A stretch of DNA of 64,000 bases from Anthostomella pinea (GCA_963556695.1 CAUWAG010000020.1:1488001-1552000), one strand, 5' to 3'; counted from the stretch's first letter, positions 45,305-56,073 are shown. Numbers and translations are program-made. Notes: generated by a model from the sequence alone, not told the origin.

Positions 45305-46808
45305 TCAATCAAGCAGAGCTATGAGTTCTTCCAACCTTGGCCGGTTCAGAGGGTCGACAGCTAGGCACCGTTGAATAAGTACACGCAGCTCTGGATCGAG
45401 GGTCGGATGGATGTTAGGGTGCTGGATCCATCCGCGCGCCGCTGCTGCAAAGGAAAAGTATTCGCCTTTCAGTAGGCGAGCCATAATCTGCGAGTCTATC
45501 ATCCTGCGTGCGAAGTTGGCAGATGGTATGGGTTTAGAGCTGGTCGCTTACGGTCCCTATGTCTATCAAGTTCGTATCGATCCCTTGATTCCGCCTGCCG
45601 ATTACTGGACGACTACACAATTCTGGTGTCAGCGAAGTGTTTATGATATGATCACTTAGCTATGGAGAGGTGTTTACTCTAGTTGAAGGAGCAACGGTAT
45701 ATCATATCCGTTAATTGAGACACTATCTACACCGACAGCGCTGTCGCCGGGCGGCCGTTCCTTGGCCTCTCCAAAGTCAATCAGCTTCATCACTGGCACG
45801 CGAGCGTGCTATGCCTCGACCTTAAGTCAGTATATGACACAGTTGAAGACCTTTCGGCGGGTCCTAGGAGTTGCACCAACAGGGACACAAAATAATTGTA
45901 CCAAACTTGCTTCGGTAAACATGTTCTCGGGACTGGCATGAAAGGGGTTTGAGATTTTCTAGACTAACCTCATCGAACTGGGGCTCGAGCGGTCCAAACA
46001 TCACTACCGAAGCATCAGCAGGAGGTTCCAAGGTGCGAGGGATGTCGTTCGACCAATTCGAGGCTTACAATTATCGTGATGCATGTCACTATGCGCAAGT
46101 CTCAGGGGCTCCTCCTCACGGGGAAACTCTAGCTGCAACACGGGCCCGAGAGGAGGCCAAGCCATTCCGACGCATGCTCTTATCACTAAAATTGTGTTAG
46201 CAGGGCCTCAATGGAACCAAGTCCAGCTGCTTACAGCACAGAAATATGGACCACAGAAGTCTGTTGGGCATTACGGGTGTCTCCCTCGTCCCGTCCGGCA
46301 GCGTGCGCCCGGAAATCGTGAATCGTTGTTGAAACTGTTTCAAAGTGCCATTTTCCAAGAACTCCATGTAAAAGTAAGGCTGCATCCACCGGGGGCCTAT
46401 CACGGGGTTCATGGGATCGTTGGTGGTGTTCAGGGGGTTGACAATGTGCTTCACGCATTGAAGTTGCTACCTGACGTTAGTGAGTCGGCCATTGACAATC
46501 TTTGGGCCTTTGAGACATACCATGACCCAACGCTGCTCTTTCTGTACTGCAGCTGCAACTTCGGGGTACGCGGCTTTGACCATTATCCGCCGGCTGCCCA
46601 CCTCGTCATCCTTCTGCATGACTTGCATCAAAATTCCAGCCTGGGTTTTACACTTCTCTACTCGGAAACGGAGCGGCTTGTCCATCAACCGTACTGCATC
46701 CGCAATCAGTTGGTCTCTGCTGCTCGGCCGCCGGACGAAACCCCCGAAAACATCGTCGGCGGCAGCGGGAGCAGGACCACCAAAAGGGTCGCCAAAAGGG
46801 TCGGACAT
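45305..46808 (-). CDS. Protein kinase-like protein, 3' end altered by LINE insertion
   Basis: The ATG at 46808 starts a Pro/Gly-rich N-terminus. Exons well supported by splice sites and phase: 46808-46521, 46466-46235, 46185-46069, 46003-45969 and 45808 onward. Introns are 54, 49, 65 and 160 bp. Kinase features are visible: MVKAAYP (VAIK-like Lys), FYMEFLENGTLKQF (hinge), AHSDMHHDN (catalytic loop HxD...N), VPVMKLIDFGEA (DFG). The C-lobe includes ITNLIDIG-like TNLIDIGT (about 45570) and LIQRCLAVDPLNRPRLEEL. Joins between 45720 and 45500 are unclear, and the last one may contain a frame error. The protein ends ELIALLD-stop, where the stop TGA lies in the (TTGA)n reverse complement of the adjacent LINE tail. 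The original C-terminus is therefore probably lost. The family resembles fungal kinases of unknown target. Confidence 0.55.
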
Positions 46809-47906
46809 TGCCGAAAGAAGGTCAGGCTGCTAAATGATTAGATAACCTTCCATCCCTAGGGAGATCGTCAGTGTTGCAAGGGATCAATGTTTTCCAATTG
46901 CAAATAGAACGCTTTCCACCAACAAGAAGGCGATCGAATGCGGAAGACCTTGTCTACGCGAGACGAAATGCATGTTCAGACGCGACACAAAGAAATACGG
47001 CCACCATTTTCGTCCGGTTCCCTCGGGCCAGCACCACTGATTTAGACTGACAAGGAAACATGTAGGTCTAGGAACAAAGAGATTTTTACAGCACAAGCCG
47101 CGTAACAGTAACACTATGGGTGCACCCTCAGTCTTGTTGTTGATTACGCGCTTTGCTGCCTTCCCATCTTAGCATCTGACTGCTGAGAATTGCGTTCAAA
47201 GTCTCACCTCACATAAACGTGTTGCTACACAGTCAAGGGCAACGTGTGGCAAGCTTACGATATTAACCCAGTCTTGCCAATCAATACCTGTATGCCACGC
47301 ATATATAAACACCATTCATTATTTAGGTTTGATAGTCCTGACAGCCTTGAATGGACGGAAACTAGATCCATTGGCAAGTGCTCGTCATGGTGAGATTAGC
47401 ATAGACTGGCGATCTTGGCTGCCCAGTTGCGTAGCCTCGAACCGCAGTCGACTCTCGAGCTATCGGTGCCGGTCGTACCTAACACACTGGCGGCATGCCC
47501 ATTCAGAGACAATGTCGTATAAAACCCCACGATTGTTGATCCGTAGAGCTCGGCATGAGATGTCAACTCCGCCGGACCGCGCCGCAGAGCGACATCCAGG
47601 CCTACACCGCAGGCCAATCAAGACTGGATTCAAGCGAACCCACTAAAGGCCGCCTAGATAAGTATGTACCGTATGTGCTTCAACAAGCCTTACAGCCTCC
47701 ACGCCCTTCGCGGTGTCCCACCGCTAGTGCCTATGCCTGCGATCCACTACCAGCCCCCCCTTTTTTGATAGAGTCACAGCGTCTTCACCCCCACAAAATA
47801 TTGCTCAGGCTGCAACATTATCGTGTCTTATGTGTCCTGTTTCGCACTCATCTGTTCAATTTACCCCATTTCACACGGCTACTCATCTTGCAGCGAGGAA
47901 AGCATC
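46809..47906. other. Intergenic, divergent promoter region
   Basis: Lies between the divergently transcribed kinase and acetyltransferase genes. Short frames at 47329-47646 and 46884-47114 lack support. A TATA-like CATATATAAAC occurs near 47298. Confidence 0.35.
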
Positions 47907-48835
47907 ATGGCGACCCCCCGAGTTGACCGCAAGGTGGAGACAGCCTTGGTGTCCGATATCCCAGATCTGGTCGAACTATTCTGGAACGCATTCAACAGCG
48001 AGAGGATGAGACGGTTCTGTCCGAAGTCCGAAGGGGGTCGCACCTGGCTGGAGGTGGGTAACTCGGTTTTCATATGTCCCTACCCCCCATCCATCGTGAC
48101 GATGCGTGTTCAGCTTCGGCGATACAAGCTGCGGTCTGATCCTGGAGGAGCATCCCTCCCTTCGACCATTTCCCCTGTGTGCGTTGCGGAAGCCTGTATG
48201 TATTAACCAAGTGAAACAGCGGTCTTTCAAGAAACATCTCGAAACTCGAGGTCCCGTTGAGGTAGACACCAGACTGATGATCACACGAGATCCTAAAGGC
48301 ATGCAAACCGCATATACGAGTATCTCCCACTGGAATCTGCTAACCAGACTCCAGGTCTGCCTGCATCCTTTGTGGTCGTACACATATTTCATATGAAGGG
48401 TGACCCATCGAAGCGCACCTGGACGACCATGTGGCCCACTGCAGACGACATCCCAGACATGTCAACCCAGGTTCTGGCCGACTTCTGGGGAACACCGGAG
48501 AAGGCCCACGCTTTCGTCACTGGAGAACGACCGCACGTGTGTAAGTGGACCGTCGACTCCGTCGGGAGGGGGGCGTTTTAACAGACTGATATACGACAGA
48601 CTTCGAAATTCTCGGAACGCTGGATTCGCATCGCAGGCAGGGCTATGGGAGCGCGTTGGTGAAATGGTCGTGCGGCTTGGCCGACGAGCTTGGGCTCGAA
48701 AGCTTCCTCCAAGCTAGCGAAGATGGAAAACCCCTCTACGAGGCGTATGGGTATGCAGCGCAGGATATGTCCCAGATGGATGAAAAGCTGCATTCATGCC
48801 CCATGCTTCGACTGCCGAAGTCACGACTGGGATAA
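47907..48835 (+). CDS. GNAT-family N-acetyltransferase
   Basis: The ATG at 47907 starts MATPRVDRKVETALVSDIPD then LVELFWNAFNSERMRRFCP, the usual N-terminal beta1-alpha1 of fungal GNAT proteins. It is in frame with an upstream ORF but preceded by a better start context. Exon 1 ends at about 48053. The middle is unresolved, with a probable exon ending at 48540 (MWPTADDIPDMSTQVLADFW). A 59-bp intron (48541-48599, GTAAGT...ACAG) leads to the last exon 48600-48835. That exon encodes YFEILGTLDSHRRQGYGSAL, containing the acetyl-CoA loop RRQGYG, then KPLYEAYGY and a stop. The acceptor substrate is unknown. The central part could hide a disruption: frames there are broken more often than one intron explains. 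Confidence 0.6.
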
Positions 48836-49508
48836 ATGGAAGCGTATGGACTGAAAAGGGCTTGCTCCTTACGCAGGTACCCATGGATCCATTCATGACA
48901 AGGGTCACCATGGTCGTCACTGTCAGAGTCACTGACAGCGTCACCGTCAGCGTCACCGACAACTGTTCAAGGATGTGAGACCGATAATATGAACGTCGAG
49001 TTACTGCTGATCCATCATTGCTTATCCCACTTGTTCTTGACCACCTCCTCTGCTCTACTTATAGCCGCGTTAGCAGCTTAGAGAACTTGAAACGGTTTAA
49101 TCTGCTTCCTCGCTCTTCACCGTCGGGCCGCGGGAGGAAGTGTCCTGCCTGATAGCCCTGATTCGCACTGCCGGTTCCGAGCTGCTTCGTTTCCCGCTCG
49201 TTTTGGAAATCGACGATCGTCGTCCAATACAGATGTCTAGAGAGCTGCGCCTCGGATCTATGCAACAGAGATCGCATCTGTTACAGCCCAGTCGTACCGG
49301 GTGGCGACGTTGTCGGACTGAGATGGTCGCCACGTGCAAACCATGAGCCGGCGACAATGCCGGTGGTGTGCACACTGCGGCCCAGCCAGATGAGTGGAGT
49401 CGTGTCGCTATGCCCTCACGTGATTAGCTCCATTATTTCACTTCAAGCTTAGACCACCTGCCAGGTGACAGCACCTGCGAAGGGCAAGCGCTAGGTTACC
49501 TACTTAAT
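48836..49508. other. Intergenic, with a GTCACCG-type simple repeat
   Basis: 48899-48960 contains degenerate GTCACTG/GTCACCG units. No gene recognised. Confidence 0.35.
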
Positions 49509-51368
49509 ATGTTGGCGACGGTGTCCGCGATTGTCAATCTCCAATTGTCCGTAACGTTGTCCGTGACTTGGTTGCTTCTCAAACGCCCGACACTCAACAA
49601 GCACCCACCAAATACCCCTGGCCCAAACCATCTGTCGAGCCTTTCGTTACTCCACCAGTCTGGGCTGAGAATGCATTTCCCAAAGAAGCCAGCGCCTCTC
49701 ACGTTCGACCGGGTGCTGGAAGGTAGACCTATCGCCGCATCGTCTTCGAGACTGTTTGCCATTCCTGTGGAGGTTCTCGCAGCCATAATGGGTTATGTTG
49801 CCCTGGACAAACAATCGCTGAAGTCACTGGCTCTTGTCAACTCAGATTGTCGCCAACTAGCTCGATCCTGCCAGTTCGACGCGCTCGCCCTCGATTTCAG
49901 CCCACGTGCAGTACAGGTCCTAGGCAAGCTTCAAAAGGAATCTGTCCAAAAACTGCTGTCACCACGGGGGATTACGCTCTCACCTTCATTAGGTGTTTGC
50001 ATACGTCACCTACGGGCTAACACAAGTGCATATTGGACGAACCTTCGCTATATAGAGCCGTTGGATTTCAATGCCGCCCCTGAGACTCAGCTTGAGTCAT
50101 GGCGCACTGCAGGGAGGATCCAGTCCAACCAGTTGAACGACCTCTATTTGCCTGCTGTATTGCTGGTAATTTCTTGCCTCCCTCGTCTCGAGTCACTCGA
50201 CATGAGTTCGTGCAGTCTGGATGACCATCTTCTGGAGTGCCTGATGCAGACGCCCATCAAGCACCTCCGACTTGATGGATCGCTTGAAGGGGTTTCAAGC
50301 TTCACTGCTGGAAGGGATACCTGGTTGCTCGAGACACTTGACATAAAAGTCTGTTGGGCCTACGAAGCCCCTGACAACTACACCGCCAAATTTGACTCAT
50401 CTTCTTTCTGGCAAGCATTCCTAGGGACCTGCTGCTCAACCGTCAGCTTCCTCAGCCTGGAGCAAAGAGAAGTTCAATTTCATCAACGCGAGAGAATTCC
50501 GATCTCTTTCGATCTTGAATTTTCCAGTCTACGAACCCTTTACCTCAGGTCCGGAACCTTGCTAAGTGCAAATGCATTCTCCAGCCTTGTACAGGGGAAC
50601 TTGCACACGCTAAGCGTCGACTACACTGATGCTCGAGTCCAGCAATCTTTGATGGAGCGCGGACAAATTCATACACTCGATACCCTTATCTTGGGTGGGT
50701 TCCGCATACCGGTTTCGGCGCCCGTCGGTGTCGTAGAGCACAATGTGCAGATACGTTCATTAGCCCTTTCATTCAACCAGGCTGATGGTTTCATTACACG
50801 TATCATACAGTCGCTCACCCATCATTACGATCTCAGATTACTTTCGTTAAGTTGGTCAGAGGATGAGGTCCCTAATGGTTCCCTTCGGGAACTTGCCTGT
50901 CTTCGTCAAGTGGAGGTGCTTCACCTCAGCGCCGGCGACTTCGCCGGATTCCCCCACAGCTGGTTCGTTGACCATGTCAAACTCAGCGCAAGCCTCTCAC
51001 AGCTGGTCAATATCAGGCGTCTGATCATCACGCGTGATACTTATGGGAATCCGCCTACTCAAGACGAACTCTCCGTTGACAGCGTGCTTCCCTTCAGGAA
51101 GTATTACGATGACCTCTACAACATCCACTTGGAGGACGTGCTATGGCCTTTCCATGAGAGGCGCATGCTCGAATACGCCTCAATCTATGTCCATATCTTT
51201 CCCAGACTAGAATTTATCCACCTTGGCAAGATCTCTTTCGCGGTGGACAGAGTTGGCGGTATCCGCAAGGCGACAGTCATAAGCAAATTCTGGGGTGCTG
51301 ATGTACCAGAATACGGCGTCATGGAAGTGGAGTTTGGAGTTGATCATGCAGCCGGAGTTTGGAGTTGA
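49509..51368 (+). CDS. F-box / LRR-like protein
   Basis: Uninterrupted 619-codon frame, likely one exon. An F-box-like motif lies at residues 82-125: LFAIPVEVLAAIMGYVALD, KSLALVNSDCRQLAR, then the CQFDALALDF turn. The rest is leucine-rich with irregular repeats (LESLDMSSCSLDDHLLECLM, LRLLSLSWSEDE, QVEVLHLSAGD) as in fungal F-box/LRR proteins. These act as substrate receptors of SCF ubiquitin ligases by binding Skp1 through the F-box. Met55 (49671) is an alternative start that would drop a hydrophobic, low-similarity leader. The substrate is unknown. Base composition is normal and there is no sign of RIP. Confidence 0.72.
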   Translation: MLATVSAIVNLQLSVTLSVTWLLLKRPTLNKHPPNTPGPNHLSSLSLLHQSGLRMHFPKKPAPLTFDRVLEGRPIAASSSRLFAIPVEVLAAIMGYVALDKQSLKSLALVNSDCRQLARSCQFDALALDFSPRAVQVLGKLQKESVQKLLSPRGITLSPSLGVCIRHLRANTSAYWTNLRYIEPLDFNAAPETQLESWRTAGRIQSNQLNDLYLPAVLLVISCLPRLESLDMSSCSLDDHLLECLMQTPIKHLRLDGSLEGVSSFTAGRDTWLLETLDIKVCWAYEAPDNYTAKFDSSSFWQAFLGTCCSTVSFLSLEQREVQFHQRERIPISFDLEFSSLRTLYLRSGTLLSANAFSSLVQGNLHTLSVDYTDARVQQSLMERGQIHTLDTLILGGFRIPVSAPVGVVEHNVQIRSLALSFNQADGFITRIIQSLTHHYDLRLLSLSWSEDEVPNGSLRELACLRQVEVLHLSAGDFAGFPHSWFVDHVKLSASLSQLVNIRRLIITRDTYGNPPTQDELSVDSVLPFRKYYDDLYNIHLEDVLWPFHERRMLEYASIYVHIFPRLEFIHLGKISFAVDRVGGIRKATVISKFWGADVPEYGVMEVEFGVDHAAGVWS

Positions 51369-51535
51369 TGATGATTACTAGAGGATCTAGCGAGTTTGGC
51401 TATCTACTTGGTGCTGGTCAACCAGTCGACACCTCCGCCCAATCCAGAGGATGTACAGTGAGGATGGCGACCCCAGAGCGACAGTTGGAATAGGCCGGCA
51501 ACATGAAATCTTCACGGGACCAAATTTGTATCAAT

Positions 51536-51609
51536 GGAATAAGCACACTGGCATAAGCAGATTTGATCCAATCAGCCATATTTGATGCTTATTCCAGACT
51601 GCTTATTCC
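51536..51609. repeat. 24-bp inverted repeat (hairpin) with 26-nt loop
   Basis: Arms 51536-51559 and 51586-51609 are complementary at 21 of 24 positions. Each arm carries two copies of an AATAAGCA word. It lies in the 3' flank of the F-box gene and could be a 3' structure or a foldback-type miniature element. Confidence 0.6.
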
Positions 51610-51739
51610 GGTTTTTATGAGGCGTGGTGAATGAGGGGTCTACGGAGACTTCTGGCGGTCCAGTGTATTTCGGACGACTGACCAGTGAATGGAGGTTTCG
51701 ACTTCAATCTTTCCCGGGCAGACCGCCTCAATAAAGTAT

Positions 51740-52828
51740 GTTATGATTTAGTTTATTACTGTAAGATGCTTTTTAATAAGCTGATTTTTAAACTATTACG
51801 GTTAAATCGACTTCACTTTAAAAGTAACTAATAGCCGAAGCTTTTTTTTAATAACGCTAATTAATTTTATTATAATAATCTACGTGCAATTGTCGTGAAA
51901 CTTAACGTTAGCCCTTTTTAAGTAAAAATTGCTTATTATAAGGCTATTAAACTTATAATATCCCGGTTAGCCGTTTAAAAACCATTTAGATTAAATAATT
52001 TACATATAAACGACCTTATATATGTGACAAGCCGTCTAACCTATAAGGCTAAAGGGTTCTATAGGGTTTATATTCTAAAGTAAGTCAACACAAAAGACGA
52101 TAGAGGCTTCTGTCAACTAGAAGACACTCTGATGCTGGGGCTTAGTCTGAACTGGGTTTACTGCGTAGTCGAGTCGTCGGGACATTTATCCCACCTTAGG
52201 GTTGGCTAAGATGCTTAGATTGATCACTGAGATAGAGACTGTCTATCTATCTAGCTGGGAAATATCTGTCCTTATATATTTAATATCTCCCTCACTGATG
52301 GAATAAGATTACCTTGTCCCAGAGTGATCCTCGCAGGCTCACTTTGTGATCCAGTGATCCGTCACGTGACCGCTTGTTATGTAATCCGTAATACCATTGT
52401 TTCGTTCCTGGCTTCTGATTCTATTAGTTCTTGGTGTACTCCCCTTGGCCCTCTAACAGGCCGTGGTATTTGTTGGTTCGTAAAGATTTTTAACCCTTTT
52501 TAATAAAATAAAAAAACCCTTTTTAAGCCCTTTACAAAAAAATAAAATTTTTATTAATAAAGGGGGTAATAATACGGATAAAAGTTTAACAAGCTTATTA
52601 AAGTGTAATCTTTACGCCGCGTAACCCGCCAGCCTGCGCGCTATTATTAAAACATCTAATATTGCTAAAAACTCTAAGAAAAGGCAATTTAAACGCATTA
52701 TATAGATTATCCAGAGCTTTAATTCTGATTGAGTTATCGGTAGGTAAAATTCTAGCCTTTTAGTGTGAAAGCTGTCCTACATATGGGGGTGTCCCATTTA
52801 TATGACCCCGCCGTTAAGTTACTTATTG
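51740..52828. repeat. AT-rich RIP-type block with a nested LTR
   Basis: A/T-dominated sequence on both sides of the LTR at 52023-52485, with stops in all frames. The parent element is not identified. Confidence 0.6.
52023..52485 (-). repeat. Solo LTR, family E copy 2 (about 463 bp)
   Basis: On the plus strand it starts TGTGACAAGCCGTCTAACC and ends GGCCGTGGTATTTGTTGG then TTCGTAA. It is collinear with the reverse complement of 25151-25667 over its whole length: ACTAGAAGACACTCTGAT, CCACCTTAGGGTTGGCTAAG, GTCACGTGAC. No clean target duplication was found. Confidence 0.65.
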
Positions 52829-52965
52829 TTGGATTAAAGGTACGCCTAAAAGGCACCTTAACAGGTAGACAACGGAACCTAGTTGTTCCGTCCCGATCCA
52901 GCCCCCTCTGGCACAAAACGGCCACGGTCGCACAAGGACACTCTAGACAGACAGAAGAGACTCGG
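52829..52965 (+). repeat. LTR-like repeat, family C copy 2
   Basis: Starts TGTTGGATTAAAGG and shares about 125 bp (TAGACAACGGAACCTAGTTG, TTCCGTCCCGATCCAG) with the reverse complement of 13475-13613. It diverges after the GACACTCTAGACAG block, so the far end is not defined. Confidence 0.5.
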
Positions 52966-54564
52966 GCTTTGCGCGTGAACACCGCCATGCAAATGCCCCG
53001 ACTGATTTCTCCAAGCGTCCTTGAGCCCATCAGGTAATAACTTATGGGTGGCCATCGAAACCAGCCCTGCGATCAACTCGTGGTTTTTGTCGCGGCATAT
53101 AAGGATGTCTTGGCCTGATATTCGATCGCACACCTCAGCTGCAGCTTGATCTTGAAAAGGATTGCAATTCTCTCGATCTTTTCTGTATCCTACTCAGACT
53201 TGGTTTAGGTACTCTTGTCAGCGAGAGGAGACAGGGACTGTGCCGTTAAGTTCGCCACCGATATGTGCCATTGGGGAGTCATCTTCTCGATTGCTGAACC
53301 ATAAGCTGTGGGCTGCTACGCCCAAGTTGTGCCATTGCTTCCTTGGGCGACCCGGTATATAACCTAATCCTGCCTATCCTGGCCATAATCTGCTGAACCA
53401 TCTCTAGGAGTGGCTCCTGGTCATGGAATGCTTATGTGCGTCTGTCTCTCAGTGACTGGGTTAGTCTGGAATTCTCGTATTGGTTCGTTCCAGATGTTCT
53501 GATGTCAATGTGGTTGAAGGTCTGATGAAAGATTTTCTGTTCAGATGCACATGTCAGTGCATATCCATGCACCACTAGGAATACCGCGAGTGCGCGTGTA
53601 GATTGAACCTAGGAGCCCGGGGGCTGTCATTGTTAAGCAAATGGGTGTATCAGGCTCCCACCCTACTGCTTGATTTTCAATTATCGTAGCTGTTCAGAAC
53701 CCCAAGGGCTTGGACAGGCCCCTTGCTTTTAGCTGGTGCATCAGATAGAGTTAAGTGAGGAGGAGGTTGCTTGGGCAACACCGCTCATTGTGATAAATGA
53801 ATGTAGTGCGATTTCACTTGCTATCCAGTGAATAATATAACCACACGCATGGGAGCTCGCCAAAATATATCATGTGGGCTAACAGTCTGCTATAGTGCGA
53901 TAGGAACCAAGCTGAACCCGCCGGGGGGTGACTGTGGGAAGGCGCTTTTCGACAGCAAGAGAAGAGCTAGAAAAGAGGAAGAATGTTTGCCGCCAGGCAG
54001 ACGTGACGTTTTCATCGCCTACACCGGCTAGCGAAAATAGCAATCAACAAACTGTACACATCTGATAGTCAAGCATCAACATACAATAGACATACCGACC
54101 CTGACTCACTACTTGATGCTGCCATGAGGCCGGAATTGTGCTTGGTTCGCGGCCCTGCGCATGCTACTCGAAGTTTCATGGTAGGATGTCAGCGGTGACA
54201 TGGCCATCGGCAATAGCCTCATTTGCCCACCTTGCTTTTGCTTGGCTGCGTCCAAAGAACAGCTGAGAATCTGACGGCACAGTACTTACGTATACGACCG
54301 CGTTCACCTTGCACATAACTTCCACGGTGTGGATTTCAATGGATGGGTTGGCAATGTTGGACGTCGCGCCGCACCAATGAGCGCGTCAAGCCCCCTAAAT
54401 GCCCTGATCTGTCTTTAAGCATTTTCTAAAGTACAGATACTGACCTCCTAATAACCAAAGTTCTCTCGTCATCTTGACTTCTTAAGCTCATTTCGGTTCC
54501 TGCTTACATCAAGCACCACCAAAGACCAAAAGACTCTGAACATCGACTCCGCCAAAGCCCCGCT
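52966..54564. other. No confident gene
   Basis: Several short frames and no domain. A pair of imperfect GATGCACATGTCAGTGCATATC palindromic words occurs near 53550. Confidence 0.35.
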
Positions 54565-54580
54565 GTCAAACAGCGTGTAT
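54565..54580 (+). repeat. Target-site duplication, left copy (16 bp)
   Basis: GTCAAACAGCGTGTAT occurs exactly here and at 56074-56089, flanking the LINE insertion. Confidence 0.9.
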
Positions 54581-56073
54581 GTTTGTTTGTTTGTTTGTTT
54601 TGTATTTAACGTGGGGGTAGCTCCTCAGTAGTGCAAACCACGCCTCCCAGAGCCTCTGCATCGCAGGGTTGTGGAGGTCTCAAGATAATAAGTACAGTCA
54701 GTCCCGCTCACGGGCCCATCCCCGTTGTTGCGGCGGTATGACCTTGGGGTCATCCATCTGGTCCTTCAAGGAAGGCTATCTATCGGGGGCAGATTGTTGA
54801 AAAGAACTTGCTCTTCTCCACGAATTTTGCCCATTCTGTGCTCCTCTCCCCTAAGTATTGTAAACAAGCTGTCCTAGGCGAATGCCTAGACAGTAGCCGA
54901 TTTTTCCCCAGCCTCTTACAAAAGAAAATATGTTGTGGTGTTTTCTTCTCACCACAGCTACAGTGATCATTTGAGTCTGTGTGCCCAAAGCGTTCATGGT
55001 ATCTGGCAAAGTCGCCATGTCTAGATCTGGCCGCTAGAAGTCTGTGTAAAGTACTCCTCTTAAAAGATATAAGGTCTCTTTCAGTTACTGCATGTGAGTA
55101 TACTTCTTGATACCTAGATTCTGATTGGTCTTTCCACCATTGGTTGAACTCTTTCTTGCCCTGTCTTTTGAGATCTCTCTTGACCCAAGAGATTATAGGA
55201 AGATTTATTATGTCTGTTTCTAGCATGGCATCCTCTTTTATTAGTGTGTCGGCAGCTTTATTGCCATCAATATCTCTGTGTCCAGGAATCCATTTAACGG
55301 TCACTCCAGGAGTGTGTGCTGTGGCAAGTTCTTGAAATCGTAGAAAAATGTTTTGTGATGTCTCGGGTGGAGTCCCATTGAGCCCATCTACCATTGACGT
55401 GTTGTCCAGGCAGACATATAGCTGTTTTCTGTGTCCAATTGCCCTGGCTGCTGCAAGACCTTGGAGAGCACCATGGACTTCAGCATCTACTACTTCTGTT
55501 TGTAGAAGTCTGCCCCTTCCCCGGTATACTTCTTGTGTAGTGCCGCCTTTCCTGATGGTATAACCCCATCCAGTGCGGATTGTGCCTTGGTCATCCAACT
55601 GTGATCCATCTGAGTAGATGACAAGGTCAGTGTTCATGTTTCTCTCTTGTAACCATTGCTTGAAGAGCTCTATTTCTTTGTCTTTGTCTTTGCGGATTGG
55701 GCGCTTCTTCCATGATGGCCTGGTAAGTATTGGTCTCTGGAAGTCAGGGACTAGCTGGAAGCTCCTTTGTAGCCTTGTTGGATCCTTGCGAGCTTGTATT
55801 TGGAGCCTGCCAACCAGAGGGTGTCTCTGATCTATTCGTCCTAGTCGGAGGCCGTGACGTCGTCTTATTGACTCTGCAAGAACTCCTGCTGGGGGAATCT
55901 GCGATTCAAAGTGTAAGATATGTCCAGGGTGTGTTTTCCAGACTGGCAAGATAGCCCTGATCGCCGTTCGTAGTACGGCATCTATTGTTCCAAGAAGCCC
56001 CTTAATGCGACATGCTGATGTCTCACCTAAGCTCCCAGCTTTCTCGATTCCTGGGTACCAGGCCTCCAGGCCA
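54581..56073 (-). mobile_element. 5'-truncated LINE with intact reading and target duplication
   Basis: 1493-bp insertion on the minus strand. The 3' UTR and an (AAAC)n tail lie at 54581-54605. The 5' end is cut inside RT at GLEAWYPGIEKAG, 450 codons from the C-terminus. It is bounded by an exact 16-bp duplication. Truncation at the 5' end, an A-rich tail and a duplication of this size are hallmarks of target-primed reverse transcription. Same family as 39780-45311 (43808-45112 is the matching part), but without the RIP stops. Confidence 0.88.
54780..56073 (-). CDS. LINE ORF2 C-terminal part: RT end, RNase H, Cys/His finger
   Basis: About 430 codons open without a stop. RNase H shows LVIYSDGSQLDDQ, DAEVHGALQGL, LYVCLDNTSMVDGLNG and VKWIPGHRDIDGNKAADTL, keeping acidic residues of the D-E-D-D active-site pattern. 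The C-terminal finger reads HCSCGEKKTPQHIFFC. The frame continues upstream to 56246 into host DNA beyond the insertion point, so a chimeric frame exists. No start or promoter for it is evident, and it is a dead-on-arrival copy. Confidence 0.8.

Larger units (their letters stand above)
39780..45311 (+). mobile_element. Tad1/I-like LINE, nearly full length, RIP-damaged
   Basis: Non-LTR retrotransposon with ORF1 (zinc-knuckle protein), ORF2 (endonuclease, RT, RNase H, C-terminal Cys/His) and a 3' UTR ending CCCCACGTTAAATACAATC. A (AATC)n tail follows at 45291-45311. The 5' boundary is not defined; it may include the 57-bp repeats upstream. Compared with the intact-reading copy at 54581-56073, stops here sit at Arg, Trp or Gln codons of the sister copy: CGA to TGA, TGG to TGA/TAG, CAA to TAA. 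That is the RIP direction. The element cannot make its proteins. Confidence 0.82.

Noticed and set aside
53828..54031. 67-codon plus frame after an AT-poor stretch
   Set aside because: No start context, domain or splice support; likely chance.
23570..54605. TCTC, TTG, AATC and GTTT microsatellites as independent features or CRISPR-like arrays
   Set aside because: They are simple-sequence tracts inside LTRs or LINE tails; there are no spacers and no cas genes, and the organism is a eukaryote.
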